Source of the DNA: Narthecium ossifragum
Taxonomy: Eukaryota > Streptophyta > Magnoliopsida > Dioscoreales > Nartheciaceae
NCBI GenBank assembly: GCA_963920575.1
Contig: OY986966.1
Span: forward strand, 9,526,048 to 9,590,047
Length of the DNA: 64,000 bases
Direction of reading: 5' to 3'
In this document: positions 1 through 12,133 of the stretch, piece after piece
Numbering within the stretch: position 1 is the first letter of the stretch
How the letters are laid out: every line of letters starts with the position of its first letter
Notes under the pieces: generated by a model
What the model was told of the DNA's origin: nothing
Database searches by the model: none
What the model saw: the letters and a program-made list of their open reading frames with translations, nothing else
Program-made: the position numbers and the translations under genes

Positions 1-237
1 GTTGACATGAGAGCTCTTTTTCTTATTTTTGGGCCCTTGTGTGCTCGTCCTGAATCGTTTTTCCCTTGTACAAGTGATTCTTTGAAGCTGCTTGATATGC
101 ATGGGAAAAATTTGGATAGTCTACTGAAAGCTGCATCTAAGGGTGAAAAGGAAATGGACAAGTGCCTCCGAGATCGAGGTTTTTTTCATTTATCTGCTCA
201 CCAAGCTGAAAAAGTATTGAGGAACAGTAAGGCCTGA
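1..237 (+). CDS. Unrecognised partial gene, C-terminal end
   Basis: An open frame runs in from the left edge and ends at a stop at 235-237, giving 78 visible codons. The residues are ordinary and mixed, with a basic, Lys/Glu-rich stretch in the second half (around the peptide ASKGEKEMDK) and no transmembrane segment. The first methionine is at 7, but the frame is open upstream of it, so this is more likely the last exon of a gene lying mostly outside the window than a small gene. I do not recognise the family. The 240-850 stretch downstream has the look of a 3' untranslated and intergenic region. Chance openness cannot be excluded at this length. Confidence 0.3.
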   Translation, partial: VDMRALFLIFGPLCARPESFFPCTSDSLKLLDMHGKNLDSLLKAASKGEKEMDKCLRDRGFFHLSAHQAEKVLRNSKA

Positions 238-850
238 AGTTGGTTCTATTTTGAAAGAATGGTCATCAATCATGTCCTTAAAGCCTCTAGCATAGTTGCA
301 TTATTAAGATTTAAGAGTTGGAGAGCATTATGGATGATATTAACAAGCAAGGGTCTAAATCAGTAGGATGCTTTGACATGCATATTGAGCTCTTCATAGC
401 AAAAAAGAGATGCTGCAAATCATGTATATGTATAGCAGAGCTACACATATAGTTACTTATGGGTGAGGAATTTCTAGCTGGAGACTGGTCAGCAGTAAGT
501 TATCATCTCTTTGAACTTTCCGTGAAGAAAATCTGAAGCTGGGTCTCAAACTACTCCCAAGGTATTTGTGTGTTATCCGGGTAGGGTTAAAGACCGGTTG
601 AATTCTTGATCCATGCTAGGCCAACATCAGTTGGAGGAGGAACGTTGAAGAAGTGCCATCAGTTGCCATATTCTGTTCCACCACCTCAAATACTGGCTTC
701 TGGTTTTTCCTGGGGAAGATTTGTAAGCAAAAAGTTGTTAACTTCGCTTTTTATCGTTCAATCTGCAAGGCAAATGTTATGAACTTTTGCTATGATATTT
801 GACGGCTAAAGAAATCATACTGTTTGCTGAAACCTAGATGTGTATTTATT
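238..850. other. Non-coding stretch, possible 3' UTR
   Basis: No convincing coding frame, repeat or element end is visible. It may include the 3' untranslated region of the partial gene on its left. Confidence 0.3.
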
Positions 851-1075
851 TTTCTTTTATTAGTTGAGCCCCAAGGCTGGCAAATGAAACAGAAGAAGAG
901 TTACAAGAGGAGCTCAGACGCTGCGAACCAAAGGGTTCGCCTGGGATTAAACTCAACCTGAACCCAATCAAGAAAGTGCTGGGTATGGGTAGAAGATTAC
1001 CCAACCAAAGCACAGCCCAAACTCGATTTAATAGGCCTGGCCCGATCTCAAACCCAAGCTGACGAACATACTTCC
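851..1075 (-). repeat. LINE 3' tail fragment
   Basis: A T-rich stretch followed by TTATTAGTTGAGCC closely resembles the start of the minus-strand LINE at 4345 (TTATTAGTTGAGCCAAAAAGG) and of the one at 27315 (GAGAAGTTGAGCC). Read on the minus strand this is the end of a LINE 3' UTR with its A-rich tail. No coding remains, so the right-hand limit is uncertain. Confidence 0.45.
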
Positions 1076-1299
1076 TTATATATCTGTCATATTTTGATAT
1101 TATGTGTACAACCTAAATATGTGTTACTAGTGGGGTGTGCCACCTGGCATGTATTTATTAGTTTTCGTTTAGTCTGTTATATTTTTCAATTATGTACAGG
1201 TTTTTCAGTTCCCACCCTTGAATCTCGGTTTAAACAAACTCCCATCGTCTGATATAACTTTGTTCTCTCCACTGCCTCTTATGCCACCGTTTGACAAGG

Positions 1300-2345
1300 A
1301 GGGTAAGGACCGGGTTTAAGGGGGTTAATCTCATTCTTATAAACGTTTGGGTTAAGCTTTTGAGATTAAGAGGGGTTAAACCCGAAAATGGGGTTAAACT
1401 TCTCTCTCATTTACACCCATCACATATATTTTAATATTATTTTAATGATATCAATATATAAAGAATGATAAAATAATATATTTTTTTACATGATGTGGAC
1501 CAATCATGGTATAACACGTGGCATGTGGGATCCACATATATTAATATTTTATAATAATAATATGTTATTGATATTATTTAATACACTACGCATAGGAAAT
1601 TGTTTTTACACCCTTAAACTTTTTTATGCGCTTCTAAAATTACATGTAAATATTTTTATGAGGGTATAAAAATGTTTACATGCGTAGTAACATTTTTTGT
1701 GCGTGTTTGTTTTTCTACGTGCAAATATTTTTGTGAGCCCATAAACATTTTTGTATGCGTTTTTCTGAGCATATAAAAGCTTTTGCGCACACATAATATA
1801 TATTTTTTTAATACGTAAGGTATTAAATAATATTTTTCATATGTTATTGTAATAAAATATTAATATAAGTGGGCCCACATGTCACATGTCATATCATGAT
1901 TGGTCTACATGAAAAAATTTATTTTATTTTATATTATTTTAATAATAATATTAAAATATTATTATTATATTAATATAAGTGGGTCCATATGGGGATGCAT
2001 TGATATAATATTATATATTTTATACACTTCACGTACAAACATTTGAATTAATTTAATAATTAATTCAAATGTTATAATCTTAATCCACTAACTTACCCAC
2101 TATTATAATATTATATATTTTATACACATTACGTAGATATATTTGAATTAATTTAATAGTTAATTCAAATATTATAATCTTAACCCACTAGCTTATCCAC
2201 TATTATAATATTATATATTTTATACACTTTATAATTCTTATCCTTATCCCAAGCTTAACGCACTCCCCTGTTTCTGAGTCAAACATAAAAAATGGGTTAA
2301 GTTTACCCCCATTTCTTATCTCCACTTGCTTGGATTATCCTTTTT
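1300..2345. mobile_element. AT-rich foldback (MITE-like) DNA element
   Basis: About 1 kb of very AT-rich, non-coding DNA with inverted symmetry. The segment at about 1482-1555 (around ACCAATCATGG and CACGTGGCATGTGGGATCC) is nearly the reverse complement of about 1848-1922 (GTGGGCCCACATGTCACATG, ATCATGATTGGT). The outer ends also match in inverted orientation, with GGGGGTTAA and GGGTTAAGCTT near the left end against AAGCTTAACGC and TTTACCCCC near the right end. Two shorter direct repeats (TTGAATTAATTTAATA) lie at about 2042-2170. No transposase is present. I could not fix the exact termini or a target duplication, so the class is unknown. Confidence 0.55.
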
Positions 2346-2620
2346 TTTTTCCAGGATTAACAAACTATATGATTAAGAAGTCTTTTTGGTATAGATGAGC
2401 TGAAGCTACAGTCAAAAGATTGATATGTGACTAAAAAGTCTAAACTAAGAACTTTGTATGCTCATTCGTAAAGGGAATATATGATATTTTCCTTTATCTC
2501 ATGTAGCTCCACTTCAAAAATCCGTTTGGGGCCTTTGGGCTCCTTGGGGGGCGGGGCCCTCTGATAAAACCCTTGGCAGTTTTAGACACTCGGCTGCGGG
2601 ACTTCCTCTCGCTTCGCTGG
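2346..2620. other. Non-coding spacer
   Basis: A poly-T run at about 2341-2350, then mixed sequence without recognisable genes. The last bases before the solo LTR are GCTGG. Confidence 0.3.
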
Positions 2621-3911
2621 TGTTACGAGCGGTCTACTCGTGATCCTCTCGTAATGGGTCTCTACTGCTCCAATCGATCAGAATTGGCCTGATCGGACTT
2701 GATTTGAGTCCAATGGGCTGATTTGGCTAGCTAGATCGGATCTGGCTTGAGCTGGATCGGATCTTGTTGAGCCTGATTGGATGGGACTTGACTGGGTCAA
2801 GTCTGAGTTGATCTGGATCAGGTTGACCAGGTTCAATTGGCTGGATGTGGCTGAGTCGGTTGGCTGAGTCTGATTCAAGCTGGCTTGGTTGAGCCAACTT
2901 GGTTGGGCTGAACCGGACTGACTGGATCTGAAGGCTGACGTTCGCCGGAGTGGATCGCCGGCGTAGGGACGGCGGCGGTGGTCGGAACACTTCCAGGAAG
3001 GGTCTCCTGGAGGTGGGGAAGAGATCCACCGGCTCAGATCTGGGAGATGGGTGGCGGATCGGCCGGATCTGGGGGAGACGGCGGAAGGGGTTTGGGTTCA
3101 CCGGCGTCGGGGACGACGGGAATGGCTCTGGGGACGTCGGGAAGGGTCGTGGATGGTCGGAATGGAGTTAGGGACGATCAACGAGGGATTTAGGATGGTT
3201 TGGAGGTGAAGTTGGGGATGGATGTGGGTTGACGGCGGAGGGGACGGAGGTAGGCTTGTCGGGGACGGCGCCGGAGGGGACGAAGGGTGGAGGGAAGGGT
3301 ATGGCCGGAGTCGTGGGAGGTAGGGGAAGTCGGAGGTGGCCTTGGTTGGCGACGGGGGTGGCCGGAGAGGAAACGGCGGTGAAGCTTGGCTAGGGTTTCG
3401 GGATAGAGGAAGGAGATGATGAATAGTGATGACGTGGCGGTGACGTGTCGATGAGAGAGAAAGTGACGGGGAGAGAGAAATACTGGTGGAGGCGGTGCCG
3501 GCTGCGGAGAAGATGACCGACGGGGAAGAAGGTGAATCTATGGTGGATAACTGGTAGAATCTACTTTACTTCTACTCCTATGATAATTTATTAACTACTC
3601 TTAATCATTCATCTCATGCATAACCTAATACAAACTAATGAAGTCCTTTTATAGAGACCTTGACATAGTCCTAATCCAACAAGAAAACCCCCTTGCTTAA
3701 TTAACAAGTAATAAGGTTTCAAACTCAACTCAACTTCCTAACTCAAATATCAACCAGGACTCAATTAAATATAAAAGACTAATGATAAATACTAATTAAA
3801 TACTCTAGTTTGAACTAAGAAAGACCAACTCAAACTAGGAAAGAGGCTGAACCAGTTTGGTTCCTCTTTTGGGTTCGGGTCTAGTTAGTCGAGTCGGATC
3901 GACTCGTATAA
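2621..3911 (-). mobile_element. Solo LTR, family A (copy 1)
   Basis: This is the reverse complement of the well-bounded solo LTR at 39060-40369. It starts TGTTACGAGCGGTC and ends near GACTCGTATAA, where the other copies have GACTCGTATCA. Inside are the same blocks in reverse order: repeated GATC-rich text, a GC-rich leader-like segment at about 2940-3410 and an AT-rich U3. Several open frames in the GC-rich part are by-products and have no recognisable domain. Flanks GCTGG and GCTCG are a plausible 5-bp target duplication with one change. No coding interior is present, so it is a recombined LTR. Confidence 0.8.
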
Positions 3912-4344
3912 GCTCGGTACTCCCGTTCCATCCGTTTAACATTCTTCTGCCACTACTACTTTATGCGCTTTGCATTGGGCCTGGGCTCTAGCTAGTCTAC
4001 TTCTGTAACCCAGCTGTTACAGCCTCAACTAAGAAAGGAAGAAAACTAAAGAAAGAAAAAGAAAAGTGGTTATCCAAGTTTCAGAACGTAGACCCATTCA
4101 CCCGTTCATTGACCAGTGGGGAGGATTCCTTTGTAGTTATATATCAGCCATTGAATTTTAAATCAAGGGCCGGGTTAAGAACTAACTTTATTTGATTAAA
4201 ACTAAAAAAAATAAGCCCAGAGAGATGGTTGATCTCAGCCGTTCATTCTGAAAAAAAAACTCTACTGTCGATGAATCCATCAACTTCAATCACAACATGA
4301 TACGATGGCCCATCACAGCCCATCAGGCTTTATTCCTTTTTATG
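3912..4344. other. Non-coding spacer
   Basis: No gene seen. A 23-bp block at 4273-4295 beginning GAATCCATCAACTTC recurs exactly at 37289-37311, which suggests both come from one unrecognised repeat family. Confidence 0.3.
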
Positions 4345-7300
4345 GCGTTAGCTTTTTTATTATTATTAGTTGAGCCAAAAAGGCTAGGTAATCAACAACA
4401 AATTACAGAACCATTTCAAGAGGTGGCACAACACCATCCTCAGGGGAACAGAAAAGATATGAAACATTTAGCCCACAATGCATAGCAATAACATCCGTCT
4501 TAACAACAACCATTCTTGGTACCGCCACCAAATTCAACAATAGCATCGTCCTCTAGACAGACTGCACCGTCCCCTCAACTTCCCCCGATCAAAGTATGCT
4601 TCCAACAAGAATCTCGACAGCAAATTTCGAATCAGATTCCACCAGCTGATGTGTTGCAAACGTGTCGTTAAAACGTTGCAAATTTATAATCCTTATTTAA
4701 TCACTACACTACTAGGTAAAATACCGGTGAAGTCGGGAGTCGATCCATAGGGAAAACGTTGGAAATTGAAATCAATTCTCGAAACCCTAAAACTAAGAAA
4801 AAGAATCAAATATAGAATAGAGTTATCTAAACTAATAAAGAAAAGAAATAAAAGGTTGATCATTTCAAATCAATGGATAGGTGACTTAGGAATTATTCAA
4901 TCCGCCCTAGTTTCGCCTTCAATGTTCTCTAATTATCCTCTTGTTCTCTTCTCTAAACATTATGGATCATATGGCTACAAGTTCACATGAATCCCTAAAA
5001 TAGGATTTATGTTCCTAACGGCATAACCTATGTTTCTTGGTATAGGTTGTCTTCGATCCTACAATTACCTTACTTTATTCTACTCTTATCCTAGCATAGC
5101 CTATCTCAAAAGCAAATCATAAATCACATGAAAACCATTCTTTGAATCTCTACAATCAATCATAGAAATCATGTAGGACTGAAAGTACGTCAAGGAACTA
5201 ACTAATAAAGAAAATAAATAAAAGGTTGATCATTTCGAATCAATGGATATGTGACTTAGGAATTATTCAATCCGCTCTAGTTTCGCCTTCAATCTTCTAT
5301 AGTTATCTTCTTGTTCTCTTCTCTAAACATTATGGATCATATGGCTACAAGCTCACATGAATCCCTAAAATAAGATTTATGTTCCTAACGGCATAGCCTA
5401 TCTTTCTTGGTATAGGTTGTTTTCGATCCTACAATTACCTTACTTTATTCTACTCGTAATGATCTTAGCACATCCTATCCTATCCTAGCATAGCCTATCT
5501 CAGAAGCAAATCATAAATCACATGAAAACCATCATTTGAATCTCTACAATCAATCACAGAAATCATGTAGGACTGAAAGTACGTTAAAGAACTCTGTCCC
5601 CTCAACTCTATTAACATTAAAATCATATCCATAAGATCATGTATTAAGAAAATACAAGATTCAAACCAAAGAAGATAGAAAACTAAGCTAGGGTTTCATG
5701 AATAATCCTAAGTACAATAATTAGCAACTCATCTTTTGGATGAACGCCGTCGGCTTGGAATAGGAAGCTGTCACCATCCGCATCCTCGCCGTCTTCTTTT
5801 TCCTTCTCCAAAGATAGTCGAAAAGATGAGAAATTCGGATTGAATAGCCCTATTTATAAGAGAACTCCCGAAATTAGAGTTTGAGTTGAGTTGGATATCT
5901 ATTACAACTTAGGTTTTCTAAATTAATTCTGGCAGCCTTACTCCGAGCGCAACTGGGCCTAATCAGTTCGGAATCTGAAACCTTTTTCAACATGGAAGTT
6001 TTAGATTAGGAAGTTCTCTATCATATCCTGAATATGTCATAATAGTTGAACTTATCGGGAATATTTTACAAATATTCGTCTGAACGTCAACGGACCAGTT
6101 TTCCAGCAGTTATATATCTTTATCTTTTTCAAAACTGGTATCAATCCATCAGGAGTCTCGCAAAATGTCCAACATGAAAGTTGTATCTCTTGAATTCTTC
6201 TATTACGTACTAAATTTCAGAATATTTGGACTTATAAAAACTTTTTGAAGAATATTCTCCTTACATGCGACGAAGCAGTCTTTATCACATAAATTCATAT
6301 TTTTAGTCAAATTTCTTGTATTTCTTCTCAAATCATGATTAAACCTGAAATCAATTAACAAACTATTAAATACAACCACTCTAGGCCTAACAAAGGTAAA
6401 TTAAGGGGTTTAATTATGAATATTTAGTGACTCATCACCGGAACCCGGTGATCACCTTGCTCATAGGCCCATTGGAGCTCCTTCCCAATCACCACCAACT
6501 TTGTATCAAGAACATAGCAAAACCTGTCAAGAACAACACGTCTATCCCAGTTAATCTCGCCCGTTTTAGATGCACAGACAACACCAATCACAGCATCGCA
6601 AGATCCTATGACATCGATGCATCGACTTCCAAGATGACATCCTCAACCACTCGCATATCGTTACGTGGACCACCAAAGGCTGACAATAAGAACTCCTCTG
6701 CGAAGTGATTGATCCTACAAGTTAAGGCCTCCAAAGAGTCCCTATGGCCTTCAAAAATGATGCAATTCCTGTCCTTCCAAAGCTCCTACAGGCCATACCC
6801 CAGTAGGGCTTTGATGTGACGTAGGTTTGGCCGTGACGAAGCAGAGCGCGCCAAGAAGTGCAAGCAAAATTCAGCATACCAACCTTGATACCCCGGCCAA
6901 GCACCCACCAGTAACATATCAAACAGTTGGCAGACCACCGAGCAATCAAATAACTGACCTTGATCTTCCCTAGCTTGCGGCTGATCAAGAACAAGTAGGC
7001 GCTAGCCATAGACAAGGAGCCTCTGCCACCAAAGCCCCACCGTACCTCATCCTTTCTAGCAATAACAGTTACAACCAGGATCTTCTGCGCAAGTTCTTGA
7101 TTGAAGTACTCCATAACTTTCTCAGTAATCCATATGTGATTCTCCCTGAAATCATCAACAACTACTTTCACCAGGTTGCATGAAGAAGAGAATAAGGATG
7201 GGTAGCGAATAAGAGATTCCTCAGGTAGCCATTTATCAAAAAAAATGCTCAGCCTATTGATGCCCTTTGGTCTTCTAATAAAACCCCCATGAACTCCGTC

Positions 7301-7645
7301 TGCGGCCTCACATAGCTTTGCCCAATGAACCAAGCCTCTTGAAGCATCACATACAGAGGAGAGCAGTTCCTTCAAATTATACTTGGCCATTGATAGCATC
7401 TTCCATAGAGAGTCATTGTCACCCATCAAAGAAGCCACCCTCTTAGCCTTAATAGCAACCTAACAAGAATTTTAGTCCCTAACACCAAAGGCACCTGCTT
7501 CCTTGGGCTGGAAGACTGTCTTCCATGCTACCCGGTTCAAACCAACCTTCTTCCCTTGCCATTGAAAATCACAGCACATACCTTCAATTCTGACAATGAC
7601 CGCAATGGGTAAGTGTATAGTCGTCATAACATTTGTGAGGACCCA
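4345..7645 (-). mobile_element. Decayed LINE, 5'-truncated, split by a solo LTR
   Basis: Read on the minus strand. 7645-7470 encodes the segment after the reverse transcriptase core (peptides TIHLPIAVIVRIEG and FQWQGKK). 7438-6722 continues with KWLPEESLIRYP and then loses frame. 6720-6440 still shows RNase H text (DAVIGVVCASKTGEINW), and 4640-4560 shows LVESDSKFAVE, which carries a catalytic Asp of the RNase H fold. The 3' end is an A-rich tail, seen as TTTTTTATTATTATTAG at about 4350-4366. This domain order is that of plant LINEs with a C-terminal RNase H domain. Frameshifts and stops make it dead. A family B LTR interrupts it at 4647-6437, and a Tekay LTR truncates its 5' side. Confidence 0.8.
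4647..6437 (+). mobile_element. Solo LTR, family B (copy 1) with internal duplication
   Basis: It starts TGATGTGTTGCAAACG and ends AGTGACTCATCA, the same ends as the copy at 41370-43574. LINE coding text stops at the left border and resumes at the right. A roughly 370-bp internal unit is duplicated in tandem: the block starting ACTAATAAAG at 4831 restarts at 5201. The copy at 41370 has this block once. The flanks CCAGC and CCGGA do not make a clean target duplication. No interior coding sequence is present. Confidence 0.8.
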
Positions 7646-8469
7646 TGTCACATCTTGACTCAGAAAACCCATTCAGGTCGAGACGTGAGCTTTCTAAACA
7701 TGTTCAACAACTTAAACTGGCGCAAGATGTATTTGAGACAAAATAAATTTTACAGCTACGAATTTAAACAAATTAGAATTAGAACAAATAACTAATTATT
7801 ACATTCCTCAACATATACATTAAAGAATATTACAACATTTCTCAAATACAACTGAATTGAGAATCATACAATTCGATCATCGAATACATCAAATTATACC
7901 TCAATGTATACATCATAATATAAAACTGTAATAAAATTATGAAAAACTCCTCGAAGCTCCAAGTCTTCGACTACCTTGAGAATATCCGGCCATCTTTTGG
8001 AAGAACACCTAAAAGTAGGAACTACATCGACATGCATCGCCGATGCAGCCCAGGTAGGGTGAGCAACAATGCCTAGTAGAGTTTTATTCTACATCGGTCA
8101 AAAAGGAAGGGAAACCACAACTATATCGTTCTCCGCCTAAGCCTAAGGTATACCAAGGGGCCCCATAATCCCATCGATTCCCCGAGAGCTCCTGTCAAGG
8201 TACCACCCTCACCAAGAACAAACGAGAAGAAACAATGACTGCGGGCTCCTATCCATGTCCCACCCTGCCCAGTTGTACCATCTCTCACGGGCACTCACAA
8301 GTCAGGGACATCGACAACCATCCTTAGCACTTATCCTTGGAGATCCGACAAGACCTTTACACCTCAAGTAAAAGAATATAATACATAGTTGGCTATAACA
8401 ATAATCTCAAATGTTAGCAAACATGATCATTCGATGACAATCACATCATAATCCTCAACTAACCAAACC
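7646..8469 (-). repeat. Tekay-type LTR fragment
   Basis: It begins TGTCACATCTTGACTCAG and continues with AAAACCCATTCAGGTCGAGACG. This is the reverse complement of the 3' end of the plus-strand LTR at 14089-16490 (GACCGGATGGGTTTTCTAGG, GGGGTGTGACA). Only about 0.8 kb of the LTR is left. It stops where the Athila-like 3' LTR begins at about 8470, so one insertion has cut the other. Confidence 0.65.
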
Positions 8470-8917
8470 CCGATCCTAGGGAGAAAATCGATCTTTTGAA
8501 ATCACACGCTCTGTGACTGTTCCTGCACAGAGAAGATCGATCTTTTAATTCTTCATGAAAATTTTAGCTTCTTTCTTAGCATTGTGCATTGGTACAAAAA
8601 ATGTCGTCACTTCATTTAGGAAACTCGGAATCACGAATCATAAAATTCTTCAGAAACTAGACTTCCACAGATTTCCAATCATATATGGCACATCATCTGG
8701 TTCTTCTTGAACATGTATAGTTTAATATTTGAAGTTGATCCATGTAATCTTTTCATCTTCTTTGCTCCTTTTGACTCAAATTTTCTGTATTTTTCAACAA
8801 GCTTTGTGAAGCATCATATAAGTGTAAAAACAATACTAAAGAGTTAACTAAGGATGAAGAATCCAATAATTTGGCTGGTGATAAGGCTGTTCATAGTGCA
8901 CTTTCACGCACTCATCA
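8470..8917 (-). repeat. Athila-like 3' LTR, truncated
   Basis: This matches the right half of the 5' LTR at 21240-21723 (GGGAGAA, TTTGAAATCACACGCTCTGT, ATAAGTGTAAAAACAATAC) and ends ACGCACTCATCA. It keeps remnants of the GATCGATC array at about 8494-8545. The left part is missing because of the Tekay fragment. Confidence 0.8.
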
Positions 8918-8932
8918 CACCCCCAAACCAGC
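8918..8932 (-). promoter_or_regulatory. Polypurine tract
   Basis: Directly inside the 3' LTR the minus strand reads GCTGGTTTGGGGGTG, the expected plus-strand priming tract of the element. A second copy-like tract with GGTTGGGGGGTG lies at about 9826-9843. Confidence 0.7.
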
Positions 8933-10173
8933 TTATTGCTAGTCTCTAGCAATTAAAATGCATAACGATAGAATAAAGCACACAAGTGGTTAGGGCTGCA
9001 AGAACACACAATAGGAATGCTACCTTATCAAGCCAACAGTGCTCTCAGTAGTACAGAGCATGAAAACTTCCATGCTCACACACACACACTAACACATGAA
9101 GCTGACATCAACACTTCAGAGATGCTAATTCCCATCCAACAAGGTACATCTGATGTGACAAAAAAGAGCTATATGTAGAGGCAACTTCTATCCACCATTA
9201 GTCTAAGCAAACTAACCTTTCTCTGCAAGATCACCCAACCCTTGCTACCCCACTAAAGCATAACCTTCTTTTTTAAAAAAAGATAACTACCAGCTATTTT
9301 GCCTTTTTACACAAGCACTCTCCGCTTCTTGAGGCACACAGACCCTGTTACTTAGCAAAACACTTAATAGTTTATTTATTTATAGGCACAACTGAGATCC
9401 CTTAAGCTTCAACTGGATCCATGTAACGACCTCGAGCCAGTGACTCCCAAGCCAGACGGCTTTAGGGAACTAAATGTAGAACACTCATCGGGCTCAAGAG
9501 TCGAATCTAGCGGCGATGAATCCAGCTCCAGATTCTCAATTTTTTTCAACTCACATTTAAAGCTAAGGCTAAGATGACTATCCAGATTAAGAATAATATG
9601 CCTATTCCTCCGGTGGACATGATTGCTACTGCACATGGAGTGATGTGTGTGAATCACATAATATCCTACCTTCAAGTTATCAGATATGCCATCCATGCAT
9701 CAGCCAGACCCATATGAAGCAACTTGTATGATAAGCATAAAAATTTCCGACTCATGCACAATTTTCACAATCATGCTTAATGTAACATTGTTGAACTTAA
9801 TAAGGTGGCATGCATGAAGTCAAGTATGCCCACACCCCCCAACCGAAAATTCACATTGTCCTCAATGTGTGTTAATCATGACAAGAGAACAAAACGGGGT
9901 GATGGCTTAAATATTAGATAGAACAAATAAAAATGATGAATTTAAATAGGAGTGAGGCCACCTGACAGAATAGTTAAAATCCTGCCCAAGGCTCCTCAGG
10001 GTGGCTGAATGTCACATCCGTAGAATGGTTGGCCGAAGCTCTTAAGCAAGGTAGACGGTGGTCTAAAGATCTTAAAAAAAATAAAATAGCAAACAAAAGC
10101 AAATGAGAACGAAAGCAGACAACCTAAAACAACCTAACCTAATAAAAAAGGGAAATGATAGATAGTAGAAAGG
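8933..10173 (-). other. Athila-like 3' internal region, no clear gene
   Basis: This is the stretch between the end of pol and the polypurine tract, where some Athila elements carry an env-like frame. One open frame of 95 codons (9409-9696, -) shows no recognisable motif. A (CA)n run lies at about 9078-9091. At about 9826-9860 the minus strand reads CACATTGAGGACAATGTG followed by a G-rich tract, an internal feature placed like the second polypurine tract of this lineage. I see no intact envelope-like gene. Confidence 0.45.
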
Positions 10174-11985
10174 TCATCCCTCGTAGACAGGTTCTACGAG
10201 AGGAACGTAATGCTCATTAGTGGCCGCCTTCTTTGGGATCCGCTTCAGTCGCTGTCCATTGACCTTGAACAACCTCCCATCCATCGGGTCTTCAATCTCC
10301 ACAACCCCATTCTCAAATATTTTTCTAATGGTAAAGGGGCCTGTCCAGCGTGATCGCAGCTTCCCAGGATGTAGGTGCAGCGCTGCTACATATAGGTAGA
10401 CTTGTTGCCATTCTTGAAACACTTTCCTCAGGATCCGCTTGCCATGGCAGGACTTTGTTTTTGCCTTGAATATCCTGAAACTTTCGTAAGCATCATGCCT
10501 GAGTTCCTCCAGCTCAGACAGTTGGAGTTTCCATTCTTGACCTGCAGCATCCAAAGTAAAATTTAGTGACTTAATAGTCCAGTATGCCTTATGTTCTAAC
10601 TAGACTGAAAAATGGCATGGTATTTCATATACAAGGCGAAACGGCGACATCCCCAAGGTAGTCTTGTAAGCAATGCAATAGGCCACAACACATTTGGTAG
10701 TCTCAAGGACCAGTCTTTTCTGTTAGGGCTCACTGTCTTCTCCAGGATTAACTTGATCTCTCTGTTGGCCAGTTCAGCTTGGCCATTCATCTGTGGATGA
10801 TAAGCAGTAGAAACCTTATGTGTGACTCCATACCTGCGCATCAAAGCCTCAAAAGAGCGGTTACAAAAATGTGATCCCTGGTCACTAATAATAATTCTAG
10901 GAGTACCAAATCGGGACAAAACATGATCTTTAAGAAACTTGATAACGGTGGAATGATCATTGTTCCTACATGCAATGAGTTCCACCCACTTAGACACGTA
11001 TTCCACAGCCAACAATATATATAAATGCCCAAAGGAAGAAGGAAAGGGTCCTATGAAATCTATACCCCATTAATCAAAAATCTCTACAGCTTGAATGGGG
11101 TTCAAAGGCATCATATGCCGCCTAGATAAAGCTTCTAATTTCAGACATCTATCACACGATCTGTAGAAAATGTTAACGTTACGGAACATAGTAGGCTACT
11201 ATGAAGAATTTTAGCAGGAGTTATTTTTTATGGAAAAAATGGCCTCCACATGCATAAGAGTGACAGAACGTGATAATGCTCTGAATTTCATGATCAGGGA
11301 CACAACGACGCATGATCTGGTCAGGGAAATACTTAAACAAACAGGGATCATCCCAATAAAAGTTCTTTACCTCAACAAAAAATCTACGCTTATCCTGTTC
11401 ACTCTAATGGGATTGGATCTCACCTGTCGGCAAGTAATTGATGATATGCGCATATCAGGGCAGTCGTGCAACTGAAAAGAGCTGCTCATCAGGGAAATCG
11501 TCTATTATCGGTGGCTCTCCTCGGGCCACCTCCACCATCAACCTTGACAGGTGATCAACAACGATGTTCTTCACCCCTTCTTGTCTTTTATGGAGATATC
11601 GAATTCCTGCAAGATCAAAATCCAATGAATTAGGCGTGCTTTAGCGTCCTTCTTTGTGAGAAGGAACTTAAGCGTGTCATGATCAGTAAAAATAGTAATA
11701 GGAGAACCAATCAAATAAATACAGCAAAATCGCTTGCATCACACAACAGTTGAAAAGGAAGGCTCCAATCAGGTGGCTGTACAATAGGTGCAGATGTCAA
11801 TTTATTAATCAAGGCTTGAAAAGCCTCTTGTTAGGCAACAATTCACTGAAAAGGGGTATCCTTTATCAAAAGATTACACAAGGGATGAGCAATAACAGAA
11901 AAGTTATGAATAAATCTCCTATAAACCCAGCATGTCCTAAAAAAGATCTAACATCTTTAACAGTTTTAGGCAAATGAAGCTTTGA
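10174..11985 (-). pseudogene. Athila-like pol: RNase H end and integrase
   Basis: On the minus strand the RNase H end (KNIVVDHLSRLMVEVARG) leads into the integrase zinc finger (CHSYACGGHF). Next comes the catalytic core, with VEYVSKWVELIACRN, the second Asp in IIISDQGSHFCN and the Glu in [11 protein letters not shown]. The C-terminal region follows ([26 protein letters not shown]). Integrase joins the cDNA copy to host DNA. Several frameshifts separate the pieces, for example near 10596 and 11030-11230, so no product is expected. The same segment is present on the plus strand at 31592-32950, which confirms the assignment. Confidence 0.85.
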
Positions 11986-12133
11986 GATGAGATCGATTTT
12001 TGATCGATACACCTCAATGCCTCAATATGGCCTAACACAATGCCTGAGGGCACCATGAAGTGGCACTTTTCTTAATTAAGCACAATGTGCTCCTCTTCAC
12101 ACCTGACCAAGACTCGCTTTAGATTCGGCAAGC
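11985..12133 (-). pseudogene. Athila-like reverse transcriptase, C-terminal piece
   Basis: The minus strand reads LPNLKRVLVRCEEEHIVLN, then EKCHFMVPSGIVLGH, typical of the part just after the YMDD-like box. It carries a stop (a TAA where a Trp codon is expected). It joins to 13872-14088 across the solo LTR without change of frame. Confidence 0.8.

Noticed and set aside
2678..3193. Open frames in the GC-rich part of the family A solo LTR
   Set aside because: They overlap in several frames, lack domains and lie in LTR leader sequence repeated at 39060-40369.
6427..6708. 93-codon plus-strand frame
   Set aside because: It is the antisense of LINE RNase H sequence and starts in the solo LTR end.
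9409..9696. Envelope-like gene in the Athila element
   Set aside because: Only 95 codons, no signal peptide, membrane segment or recognisable motif, so I kept it as undefined 3' region.
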